Source: Pyricularia pennisetigena | Lineage: Eukaryota > Ascomycota > Sordariomycetes > Magnaporthales > Pyriculariaceae | Assembly: GCF_004337985.1 (NCBI RefSeq) | Contig: NC_043742.1 | Location: 124,001 to 188,000, forward strand | DNA: 64,000 nt | Direction: 5' to 3' | Part shown: piece after piece, positions 11,116 through 22,117 of the stretch | Position numbering within the stretch: the first letter of the stretch is position 1 | Layout of the letters: each line of letters opens with the position of its first letter | The notes under the pieces: generated by a model | Told to the model about the DNA's origin: nothing | What the model saw: the letters and a program-made list of their open reading frames with translations, nothing else | Databases searched by the model: none | Translations under genes and position numbers: made by a program

Positions 11116-11778
11116 GGCGGTTGATTTTCCGTTGTGGAACTTGCCCATCAATCATCATTTTCCCAGCATCGGGCAGGTCACGTTTTTCTAGAGACTAGTC
11201 TTTTGGTGTTTGTTTTTCCCCTTGTCCCTTTTGCCCCTCGTGGCTAGCCCTCCGACCTCGTGTTAGTCTAGGTCTATTCCCGAAACGGCACCACCGGATC
11301 GGAGGCTTGCTGTTAGTGCTTGCACCGTTCATCCATAGACAATTTACCCCTTTGAGGTCTTTCAAGGCAAACAAAACGAAAAAAAAAGACCCCCCCTTAA
11401 TTTCACCATTGTAACTAGCTACTTACTGGCGTCATCGTATTATACTGGACCGCTTTTGGCTTTGTGTATTTTCTGTTCTAGTCAATCGTGTCGCGGAATT
11501 GGCAGGTTATTAGTGGCGCTTGGATTTCGACTCCTTTTCTGACATTTGTCCCAGATGCATATAAATAAGTAGGATAGGACGGTTCATGATGATCATTTCG
11601 GAGCGTTTGTCGATCATCCCACCCCAGGAAACATCTTCCCTCTCACATACTCATTTGGATCAACTAGGTGCGTCTTGGCACAGGACGAACAAGAGTCTAA
11701 GCGCAACCCTGCCACTCGTTTGATAACAAATTATTTCCAACAAAAAAAAAAAAAAAAAAAAAAAAAAGACCAGTCGCC
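11116..11778. promoter_or_regulatory. Promoter/leader region of the chitin-binding gene
   Basis: Contains a TATA-like CATATAAATAAG at 11559-11570, about 210 bases before the ATG, CT-rich stretches around 11620-11645, and a run of 26 A at 11742-11767 ending 11 bases before the start codon. Confidence 0.45.
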
Positions 11779-13036
11779 ATGGTCCGTATTATCGACGCAG
11801 CCGTCCTCCTCTTTGCCGGCCTCGCCTCCGCGGGCGTGTCCACCGATGGCGTTTGCAATCAAAACGGCAACACATGCCAGGGCAGCGTGTTCGGCAACTG
11901 CTGTTCCCAGTACGGATACTGCGGCAGCACAGATGCTTTTTGCGGTACGGGCTGCCAGTCCGCGTGGGGATCTTGCTCCGGTGGCAACACTGTTGCACAG
12001 CCCGTCCTGAAGGTCACCACCGACGGCACCTGTGGTGGCGCTTCTGGCCTTACATGTGCCGGCTCCCCCTTTGGCACGTGCTGCTCCGAGTACGGCTACT
12101 GCGGCTCTCTTAGCGCCTATTGTGGAACAGGGTGCCAGGCCGGGTTCGGGTCCTGCGGCGACGTCTCCTCGCCTTCCAGCGTTGTGAACCCTCCTCCGGC
12201 CTCATCCAGCTCGTCTCCGGCTTCCGGCGGCAGCGTCAGTCAGGACGGGACCTGCGGAGGTGCCGGGGGTAAGACCTGCGCGGGGTCGGCATTCGGTAAA
12301 TGCTGCAGCAGCAGTGGGTGGTGTGGTGACACTGCCGCACACTGTGACGCTGGATGCAATGCAGCCTTTGGAACCTGTAACGGCGCCGCTGTCTCTCTCT
12401 CCGTTCCATCCACCACGACGACTTCCTCCGCAACTCCGTCATCGACCGTCAAGATTTCCCCCGATGGATCATGTGGCGGCGCCGACGGCTATACGTGCCC
12501 CGGAACCCAGTGCTGGTATGTAACTCTTTTCCGATTTGCTGCCATGTTTATTTTTATTTTTTATATTTTTCTGCAGACTAACCCCCGCTTTTCTCAACGC
12601 TAGCTCCAAAAGAGGTTGGTGCGGTAGCGTGGGCGACGCCTACTGCGGCGTAGGCTGCCAGCCGGCGTTCGGCACATGCCAGTCCTGCCCGGGCGGCGGC
12701 TGCAGCAGCGTTGTGCAGGGGGGCACGCCGAGCTGTCCCCAAGACGGTGACAAGTGCTACATCCAGAACGGCAAGAAGTTCAAGATCGACTGCTACGGCA
12801 AATCGGGCGTAGGCCTCCCCGTCACCACGAGCAACGGCAAAACTGCTACCTCGGACGCCAAGACGCTCGCCGGCTGCCTGAACGACTGCGCCAAGGTCGA
12901 GGGCTGCGTGGCCGCGAGCCTGGCCACCCCCTTCGGCCAAACCACCTGCGGCCTGCTCAGCACCTTTACGGGCTACAGCGACAGCAGCTTTGGCATCGGC
13001 TGGATCGCCCGCATCATGCCCGCGAACTGCGGCTGA
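11779..13036 (+). CDS. Secreted protein with four chitin-binding (hevein-type) modules
   Basis: Exons 11779-12515 and 12604-13036 give 389 residues. Residues 1-18 are a signal peptide. Four ChtBD1 modules follow at about residues 22-65, 79-124, 151-196 and 225-265, each with the DGxCGG..G.TC...CCS..G(Y/W)CG....C..GC...FG.C cysteine ladder, joined by Ser/Pro/Thr linkers. The C-terminal 115 residues (from about SCPQDGDKC) are a Cys-containing domain with a CLNDCAKVEGCVAAS stretch resembling PAN/apple domains. Family knowledge: such proteins bind chitin in the fungal wall or mask chitin fragments. No catalytic domain (deacetylase, chitinase) is present. Module 4 is shorter than the others between TC and CC, exactly where the intron falls. 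Confidence 0.85.
12516..12603 (+). other. Spliceosomal intron of the chitin-binding gene
   Basis: Starts GTATGT and ends CGCTAG, 88 bp, pyrimidine-rich. Splicing restores CCSKRGWCGS, the expected module core, and keeps the total coding length divisible by three. Confidence 0.85.
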
Positions 13037-15633
13037 GCCGGATGCTTGGAGGGACGAGCCGGAAGCAACCTCCGCCGTTCCCTTGTACCTGGGGGCGGCA
13101 TCATGTATGAGTTGACCAGCGTCAGAGTATTTGGACGAGTCAGGGTCTTGATTGGGGTAGGGGCCGACTTTCAGAGTACACACATAGCCTTTGTGGGATT
13201 GCAGCTGGGAATTTGTTCCACCGGTCCAGGTACTGCTCAGACAAGATATGGGCATAAGAAGAAAGAAGGGAAAAAAAAACTCAAATATCGTGCCTGTGCT
13301 TTCAAACTCGAGGCCGTGACACGGGGATTGTAGATCTCGCGTTAATTATAATTTATCGAAGCACCAAAACGAAAAATAACAAATCAATAAAGCGGCTTTA
13401 AGGCCTATTAATTAAATACGGATTTTTCTCGATCAAGCATTGACGATATTTGGCCACAATTCAAACACCTTTTTTAACAATGAGAAGAAGTCAACTGGTC
13501 AAGCAATGTCTCTAAGATGAATTCAGGACCAAATTGACAGACCTGACAAGTGAGAACCTAGTAGAGTCTTTTCTTTCTTTCTTTCTGTTGGAGGGTAAAA
13601 TTGGAGCAAAAATGCCATACGAACGCTTTTGTATCATACACGTAGATGGTGAAATGCTCGGCAAACACCAACAAGGTGGGCAAAAATGTGTCCAAGTCTT
13701 GAAATTAGAATCGAATTGGGTGGAAAGCGGAGTGAAAAAAAAGTCGTCTGTCGTTTGGGGAGTCATAGTATCCATCCTCCACAAATTGGCCTGCGCGAAT
13801 GGGACTACTGCCTCAAAAAAAAAAAATGCAATATCAGGGCTACATGCTCAAAGGACCTGGTAATCAAGGATGCCCGGCAACGCTAGCGGCTTGAAGCGGG
13901 AGCTAAAGGCCATCAGGCCGAACGCCATGCTTGGCTTCTGGTAGGTCAACGCTGGCGACGTAATTCAGATTTTGTTTGTGCTTGTACTTTTGCTTACCTA
14001 GGCGGATAACGGGATCAAGCATGTCAAAAGAGATTTCTTATCGCTCAACTTGGGAATGGTTTTTGGAAGTTAGCAAATCCAAAGGTGGAAACCTGCCCCT
14101 TTCCCCTTATATCCTTTATAATATTATAAAAAAAACTTCAAGAAAAATTCTTTTGTTAGAATCGCCTTCAGTTGCACACGCTGACCCTAACGGGGCAAGG
14201 CGTGGTACAGATAGTGGATAGGAGATTCGGGGTGCAATCGCAGATTGCAAGACTTGAATCAACCATGAAAAGAAGTTCCAGTATTGTTTTATAAGGTTGC
14301 CGGATCATACAGCGTCCTATCAACACCTTCATCTTTTTTTTTATAGCTTTTGAAAACCCCCTTCCCTCCAACTCAGACAAATTTCTGTCAGTTCATCGGT
14401 AAGACCAACAACCGGATTTGACCTATCTCATCAAAATCTTGGCTTGATGTGATTTGTAAATCTCAGATCGACTGGCAGAGGTTGAAGGCTGACGAGCCCA
14501 GCACTGAGAAAAGGACGTTCGTTGATGCGGGATCAAACTCGTCGATGTGGAGGGAGGCAGTCCAGTCGGCATGGCAAAAATTTCAGTAGCTGGAGGTGTA
14601 ACAAACCCCTACCATAGTTGAGCCGAATACCACACCCTCCGTTTCATTTTGTTTTTACCTTCTATTTTCCGATTTTCCGACCACGTCTTGAGTTCTTGGC
14701 TATAGACAACTCACAGAACACGGTGCACAATCAACCTTTTCACCACTTCATGGTGACCAACGACCTAAAACCTTTTGCCAACGCGTGGCACATCCATCGG
14801 AGCCTGCATTCATTCCTGGCCACCTTTCTTGCCGTACGCGACCGGATAACTCGATGTCAGTATAATTAGCCCAAGGCAAGAGGTTGCTTGTGGAGTTAGT
14901 TACAGCCTTTCCAGGGGAAAAAAAAAAGAAAATACTTTGAACTTATTCCATGCTTTTTGTGAAGACGGGCACGATGTCTTGTTGGCACGTTTGTAATTTT
15001 CCGTGCAAGCCAGCCGATTCAGGAGCTCAACGACGAACCTCAGAGCCTTTTATGTCTTACCCTCTCCCTCATCGGCATTTCAAATAGTACCGCCTCTACC
15101 CTCCGATTTCCCATGGACTTTTCTTCAACTCTCTTGAAAGTTCGAGCAATACTTACCCGGACGTCTGAAGATAGGAGCTTCCCCACTTGGTTGGGTAGCA
15201 CAGGACCCCCAAAGCTGATAGGCATCAAGCAGCGAAATTGCTTCGATTGGTAGTTTATATTTGCGCAATCGACTTGGAAACCTGTACAGCAGCTGCTGTG
15301 GCTAAATAATCACCACTGTGATCTTTCTCATTAGATAGTTGCGCCAGAGCTCTGCGCTGTGCTTTCTCCGTTCCCCGGGAGACGGGCTTGTACTATGCAG
15401 AGATTCAATCATATCTGCAAGTCCAGACCTGATTTTGCACAAAAACATTACAAGAAAAAAGCACTAGCGCTATGAAACATTATTTGGCGTACAGACTTAT
15501 AAACGGGGATAGTGATATTCCTCAACGGAGTAATGAACCTCATGTTTTACATGTATTTGGGGGCTGTGCGTTGTGGGCCCCCTTAGAGGGGAGGTTACAA
15601 AACCTTGATTTTCGACAAAACCGTGGGCCACCC
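13037..15633. other. Gene-free flank before the repeat island
   Basis: About 2.6 kb of mixed composition with no supported gene. Open frames near 13534-13863 and 14618-14869 have no domain, signal peptide or biased codon use. A/T content rises toward the transposon end at 15634. Confidence 0.5.
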
Positions 15634-17492
15634 TAGTCTCAGGGTATTCTTAGGGCTCATCCCTGGAGCCCAGAGCTCCACAATTGATCCATTTCGTGGC
15701 TCAATTGCGGTTTTGCAATGTACCTGTGGGTCCATCCAAAAACGTTTTGGTTCAGGTTTGAGGACAATTTGTCGATTTTCGCCGTTTATAGCGGTATTTT
15801 TGGCCTTTTTTAAACCGAAACTCCTTTATTATTCCATAACCACGTATAATATTAAAAAAATAAATTATCGTTGAAAATAGCGTTTAATACCGCTATTAGC
15901 AGCAATTCGATTTATTTTATTATTTGCTATAATGGCCGAATTCGATACCAACTGCCCTTAATCCGTTCATAGCGGTACTGTTTTTTCGATTTTTTTTTTC
16001 GATTTTCGATTTTTTTTAATATTATTTTTAATTTTTGACCAAATTTTATAATTTTTGCACGTGGAGGGTCGTACATATTTATATATCGTTATATTAAGTT
16101 TTAGTGCATATATTGGATTATATAAGCAGTTAAATAGGCGGATAGGCAAAGTATATATTTTTTTGTATATAATTTACAATCGAAACTCGTTTATATTTTT
16201 ACCAATTTTAACGATAATAAAACCAAAACTTCAAAAGTCCGATTACGTAAATAAATAAACGTTTAAATCCAATCCTGCCTATAATATCGGTTTTAAAAAT
16301 TGTTTAATAAAAGAAAATGCTAAATGTGTATTTTATAAATTTTTTTGTTTTATTTAATTAATTTTATATTATTTTTGTTTTGCAGCTAAATTTTGTGGTT
16401 TCTGCACGTGGGGGGTGACATATATATATTTAATATAACATTACACTTTTGTATGTTTATCTAATTATTTTAGCCGTTAAATATGCGGATAGGTAAAGTA
16501 TATCCAATTTTATATATATTTTGCAATTAAAATGTTTTTATATTTTTACCAATTTTAACATTAATAAAACCAAAATTTGTAAACGTGGATTGTGTATATA
16601 AATAAGCGTTAACGTGAAACCCAATTTACAATACCGGCCCTTTTTACTTTTTTTATAATAAAAAATGCTAGATTTGTGTTATTTTTATATTTTTTGCTTT
16701 ATTTAATTGAATAAAATTTAGAAAAAAAAACTTGTCTAAAATTTATTAACAAACTTATTAAGGAATGTATCAATTAAAAATATTTTCATTTTACCAAAAT
16801 TTGCGTAAATTATTTAATTTTTCAACAAATTGTTAATTTATATAAAAATATTAATAAAATTTTTATTTTAATCGATAATTGCATGCATTTTGCAATGTTA
16901 GGTTAACTAAGCTTTAAAAGCTGTAATTTTAATTAGAATTACTATTATATACCATTATCTAAGATAAAAATTAAATATGATGAAAAATTACAGATTTTAC
17001 TTAATATTTTAATATCTTTCCATATACAGTAGCTATTAAAACGCGGCCGGTATTCAAATGACCAACAAACTCCAATTAATTCAACGCAAATTAGTATATA
17101 TTTTTATAATTTTTATTTATTTTTTTATTCAAATATTTAATTATATATTATGGTTACACCATTTTCTTTTGCTATTATAATGCGAATATATTATATATAC
17201 CCGCTATAAACGGTAAAATACTACAAATTATCCTTATATTAATAAAATAATTATCAGCGATATCGCAATATTAAATATATTATTAATAATACCGTTATAA
17301 ACGGCGAAATGCGACAAATTATCGTTGGTGGTACCGCCATGAACGGCGAAATGCGACAAAATGTCCCCAAACTAAAACGAGCGCGATCTTTTCGGCCAAT
17401 GTAATTGGTCGAAAAACCATGTGGCTGAAAGGTACATGGAGCGCTCGGTCCCCACTGCGGAGCAGGGGGGTCTAGTCTCAGCACTGAGACTA
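15634..17492 (+). mobile_element. TAGTCTCAG-family non-autonomous element, border copy
   Basis: Starts TAGTCTCAG and ends CTGAGACTA, with the family's left-end features (imperfect GGGCT...AGCCC hairpin, ATTTTCGCCGTTTAT motif) and right-end features (GAGCGCTCGGTCCCC, GCAGGGGGG). Length is 1,859 bp, no coding capacity, heavily AT-rich. The 9-bp flanks (GGGCCACCC and CGATTTTCG) do not match, and the right flank is the interior of another copy. One end has therefore been reshuffled by recombination. It marks the boundary between gene space and repeat island. Confidence 0.85.
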
Positions 17493-17844
17493 CGATTTTC
17501 GCCGTTTGTGGCGGTATTTTCGGCATTTTGGCGACCAACACTCCGTAATAAAAAGATAAATAGAAATCTTAGAATTAAACGGTTTGTATGTTAAAAATAA
17601 TATTTAATACCGCTATTAGCAGCGATTTAATTTTTGGTTTATTTATTATAACGGCCGAAATCGACACCACCTGCCCTTAATCCGTTTATAGCGCTACTAT
17701 TCTTAGGTTTTTTGTCGATTTTTGATTTTTTTAATATTATTTTTATTTTTCAACCAAATTTTGAATTTTTTGCACGCGGAGGGTGGTATGCGTATATTTA
17801 ATAATATGCTACATTTTGGTATTTATATGGGACTATATAAACCG
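17493..17844 (+). mobile_element. TAGTCTCAG-family fragment (interior, left side)
   Basis: Begins inside the left subterminal motif (CGATTTTCGCCGTTTGTGGCGG) and proceeds through the first core unit, lacking the true left end. It is cut off at 17845 by the right end of another copy in the opposite orientation. Confidence 0.75.
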
Positions 17845-18269
17845 TGGTTTCAGTGCTTAGAGTAGACCCCACTGCTTCGCAGTGGGGACCGAACGCTCCA
17901 TATACCTTTCAGCCACATGGTTTTTCGAACAATTACATTGGCCGAAAAGAACGCGCTCGTTCTAGTTTGAAAAGAATTTGTCGTATTTCGCCGTTTATAG
18001 CGGTACTATTAATAATATATTTGATATTGCAATATCGCCAACAATTATTCCGCCCGATATATAAAAAAAAGGTTTTTATCATTATATTAAATATTTACGT
18101 ATATCATCTTTTATTTAATATGTTTTTAGCCCAAATAAAACCTAAATCCAATAATGCAAAACATATTTCCGATAATACCAATAAATATACCCGAAAAGGT
18201 ATTCCTATCCGCGCAATTTGCGACCTAATACCTTACGTCGGATTTAACCCCATTATTTCCATCGATATC
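17845..18269 (-). mobile_element. TAGTCTCAG-family variant, right end only
   Basis: Right terminus in minus orientation (TGGTTTCAGTGCTTAGA..., then CCACTGC/GCAGTGG hairpin and CGTATTTCGCCGTTTATAGCGG). After about 200 bp it diverges into sequence also seen at 62,580-62,650 (ATCGCCAACAA(T/C)TATTCC), so it belongs to a variant subfamily. The left end is not found before the LTR-like repeat at 18270. Confidence 0.65.
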
Positions 18270-18400
18270 TGTTAATTATATGCGTTATTTAGCATATAAT
18301 GGGTCCATTTTTATTTATATATAAGCTATAATAGATAGTGTCGAAGTGGGGCTATCGTGGTTATTGGATTATCCGTTTTTTTGTATTACAGGAGCTGCTA
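18270..18400 (+). repeat. TGTTAA...TTAACA solo-LTR-like repeat, 5' part
   Basis: First about 130 bp of the repeat seen complete at 61289-61855: TGTTAATTATATGCGTTATT, a TATA-like TTTATATATAAG, and GGAGCTGCTA. Interrupted at 18401 by a TAGTCTCAG element, and the rest of the repeat is not found downstream. Confidence 0.7.
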
Positions 18401-18640
18401 TAGTCTCAGGGCTCATCCCTGAAGCCCAAAGCTCCACAATTAATCCACTCCGTTCGCTTCGCTCCACTTCGTAGCTTAATTGCGGTTTTGCAATGTACCT
18501 GTGGGTCCATCCAAAGAACGTTTTGGTTCAGGTTTTAGGACAATTTGTCGATTTTCGCCGTTTATGGCGGTATTTTTGGCATTTTTGCGACCGACACTCC
18601 CTTATTAGTCCACAATTACTCAAAATATCGAAAAAAAATA
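18401..18640 (+). mobile_element. TAGTCTCAG-family left end
   Basis: About 240 bp matching the left end of the family (TAGTCTCAGGGCTCATCCC, then the cgattttcgccgtttatggcgg motif). Beyond about 18640 it no longer follows the 1.84-kb elements. Candidate 9-bp target copy GAGCTGCTA at 18392-18400; no matching right end was found in the window. Confidence 0.7.
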
Positions 18641-18766
18641 TCGTTAAAATTAGGAATTGGTAGGCCTTTTTTATAAGTCCAAAATTTTTTGCACCCGGTA
18701 CGCCAATTAAAAATTGGATATAACCCGCCTTTTATCCGTTTATAGCGGTATCCGCATTATTAACCC

Positions 18767-19138
18767 ATAAATACCATCGATACCTATTTCGCATTTTAAC
18801 AATAACGATTATAATCCGTTGAAATTTATATATGGAAAATCGCAAAAACGAAAAAAATTTTATATATAAATTTTAATCCAAATAACGCAAAACCATTTAT
18901 TTTATAATCCTTATGGGGTTAATTGCATTTAATATATTATACGTCCACCTATAAATACCATTAATACCCATTTCCCATTTTACCAATAACGATTATAATC
19001 CCTTAAAATTTATATATAAAAAATCGCAAAAACGACAAAAGTTTTTATGTATAAATTTTAATATAAATAACGCAAAACCATTAATTTTACAATCCGCATA
19101 AGGTATATACTATATAATACGCTACATATCCACCAATT
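18767..19138 (+). repeat. Imperfect tandem duplication, about 186 bp x 2
   Basis: Two adjacent copies share (C)ATAAATACCAT, ACAATAACGATTATAATCC-type and AATCGCAAAAACGA blocks in the same order. Copies start at about 18767 and 18954 and differ mainly by transitions. Confidence 0.6.
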
Positions 19139-19624
19139 AAAAAAAACCATTTTTTCCGCAAATTTTTGTATATTCGTACTAAATTATATATATGTAATGT
19201 CCAGAAATACGCCTATATATACCTCGCTTTCCCACCAAATCGACGCAGTTTTTCGCGGTTCCAATCCCGCATACGCGGCGGGAAACACCCCCTCCGACGT
19301 ACACATTTTTCCGGAATTATACGCCAAAATTAAAGCTTTTAATAATTTAAACCTACAATATAAACTCGTTTCCTAAGCTATTATATGGTTTTTAAACCTC
19401 CACAAACCCCCAATACTCCTGCACGAATCCCATATTATATCTAAATACAATTTATATACCGGGTTTTATATAATATAAAAAATGTTATTTTGCTGGTAAA
19501 AACCGGGTACGGGAGCAATATAATATTGCAAATTATTTCGGTTATTCGCAATAATATTATTATTATCCAAATAATCCCATTAAGCAAATTAAAGTAAGAA
19601 CAATTATGCAATATATAACATTAT

Positions 19625-20282
19625 TGTGAGGAGGTTACGAGATAGAATAAGCTTAATCTTGAACGCGGGGAAAAGTGGATCACGTATAAGGCTGATGGAA
19701 CGTTGAAATGGCAGATAACCGTCTGCTAGCGGGTAATAGAGATGATATATTGTTGTTGCACAATCGATTCGTTGAATCGTTAAATCGATAAAGGTATGAA
19801 GGTGATGAATCTAAGGCTAAGTTATGAATTACGTGTTCGAATCCGTAGGTGCAGATCTTCGATCCGGATGTCCGGAATGCGGGGTCACGTCACATGATTT
19901 GGCCTTATTCATGTGACTAACCTGCCGACCTATTGAGCCTAACGGCCCATTGAGCCTAACGGCCTATTGTGCTTATGCATGCACAGAAAATCTGCGACCA
20001 CAACGGGATTCGAACCCACGCACTTCAACGTATATATGATATAGATTATGGTACGTGCATTATACCACTAAGCTAGATTAAATATGGCGTATTTGTTTTG
20101 TTGTTGAAACTATGAACAAAGACGTAAGATATAAAGCTTTGTGTGTATGAACGCCTATACGTTTTATTTGTTATTTATTTATTTATTCGATGCAGGGTGA
20201 CTAATAAAATTAGCCCGTGCTAGCCGCTATAAGATAATGCAGGGTAGCTAATATAATGAGCCCTGCGCTAGCCATGTTCACA
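19625..20282 (-). mobile_element. Solo LTR of the copia-1 family
   Basis: 658 bp, from TGTGAGGAGG to CATGTTCACA, with a perfect 5-bp target duplication ATTAT at 19620-19624 and 20283-20287. It is the reverse complement of the LTRs at 39579 and 45091. Contains the tRNA-like module in minus orientation. Confidence 0.9.
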
Positions 20283-21458
20283 ATTATCCCGCCGCGAACC
20301 CTAAATTAATCGACCAATCCATTTTAAACGTAAATATAAATATGCGGTTTTTATTATTAAAATTGATTTTATTTAGCATGACCCATTTTAAAACCCGCAA
20401 ATCGTTTGTCAATACACGTACATTTTTGTAAACCCGGAATAAATTACCAATTACCGATTTTTTAAACTCTTTCGAAACCCCATATTCCACCATCGTATCG
20501 CTTTATTTATTATTAATAAATTTTATATAATATTACAATGGAAAATATTTAGGGGATCGTTTTCCATACTGCGTTTGGTCCGGGTAATTATACCAGTAAC
20601 CGTATTTATATTCGGGTGTACCGCATCCTTTACAGCAACAATTAAAACCTACGTTTTCGACCAATTATATTATAAAAGGATAATACGTTTCGTCAAAACG
20701 CTTTTCGACCGGCCCGAAATTGCGATTATAATGCAATATTTGGAACGCAAAACCTTAATTAACGATTACCGGCGTTTTTTATTCCTAATAGGAAATTTTA
20801 TATTATTATCCGCCACCCGTATTTTGAAAACCATTATATATATGGACGCCAGGAACCGTATTATCCAAACACGCCAATTCCTAATAAAAAACCTCGTATT
20901 TATAAAATTTATTGAACGAAACGCAACCGATATAATTATCCGGTATAATGCATTTAAATTTAAAATCGATAAAATTAAATTTACGCAAAATTTTTCAAAC
21001 CGGATTTTAAAATTCGTATTATATTTTTCGTTTTATTTTTGGGTATAGGTATAAATAAACCTAATATGGAACGTATAATGCAATACGGCGCGCTAATATT
21101 AAACGACCCCGCAAACCTGTAATAAAAATTCGGACGAACCGCACGCGGACCTAACCGCAAAAAAACCGTATATTGTTTTACGGCTTATTAGTATTTCGAT
21201 ACACAGGGGTCCATCGTAAAATATAAACCAATTAAACCAAAATTATTAACCAAATTAACCAAATAACCCGTAATATTACGAAAAAACGCTAAAAATTTAC
21301 AAATTACCCATTTAAATTTTTTAACATATTTATAAACGCGGTTATTCCCTATTAACCTTCCACGTATCGTTAAATTTAAACTAAGCGATCATAACCGGGT
21401 AAAAACGTCGAAATTACCATAAACCGGTTTTTTGGGTATATTCGAACCACGCGTTCCG

Positions 21459-22117
21459 TGTGAGGAGGTTACGAGATAGAATAAGCTTAATCTTGAACGC
21501 GGGGAAAGGTGGATCACGTATAAGGCTAATGGAACGTTAAAATGGCAGATAACCGTCTGCTAGCGGGTAATAGAGATGATATATTGTTACACAATCGATT
21601 CGTTAAATCGTTGAATCGATAAAGGTTATAAAGGTGATAAATCTAAGGCTAGATTGTAAATTACGTATTCGAATCCGTAGGTGCAGATCTTCGATCCGGA
21701 TGTCCGGAATGCGGGGTCACGTCACATGATTTGGCCTTATTCATGTGACTGACCTGCCGACCTATTGAGCCTAACGGACCATTTAACCTAACGGCCTATT
21801 GTGCGTATGTATGCACATAAAATCTGCGACCACAACGGGATTCGAACCCACGCACTTTAACAACGTATATATAATATAAATTATGGTACGTGCATTATAC
21901 CACTAAGCTAGATTATATATAACGTATTTATTTTGTTGTTGAAACTATGAACAAAGACGTGATATATAAAGCTTTGTGTGTACAAACGCGTATACGTTTT
22001 ATTTGTTATTTATTTATTTATTCGATGCAGTATAACTAATAAAATCAGCCCGCGGTAGCCGTTATAAAATAATGCAGGGTAGCTAGTATAATTAGCCCAG
22101 CGCTAGCCATGTTCACA
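21459..22117 (-). mobile_element. Solo LTR of the copia-1 family
   Basis: 659 bp, same termini as the other copies, with a perfect 5-bp target duplication TTCCG (21454-21458 and 22118-22122). Inserted into the AT-rich coding relic. Confidence 0.9.

Noticed and set aside
15634..17492. Helitron
   Set aside because: Clear 9-bp target duplications in sister copies and inverted termini exclude Helitron-type insertion.
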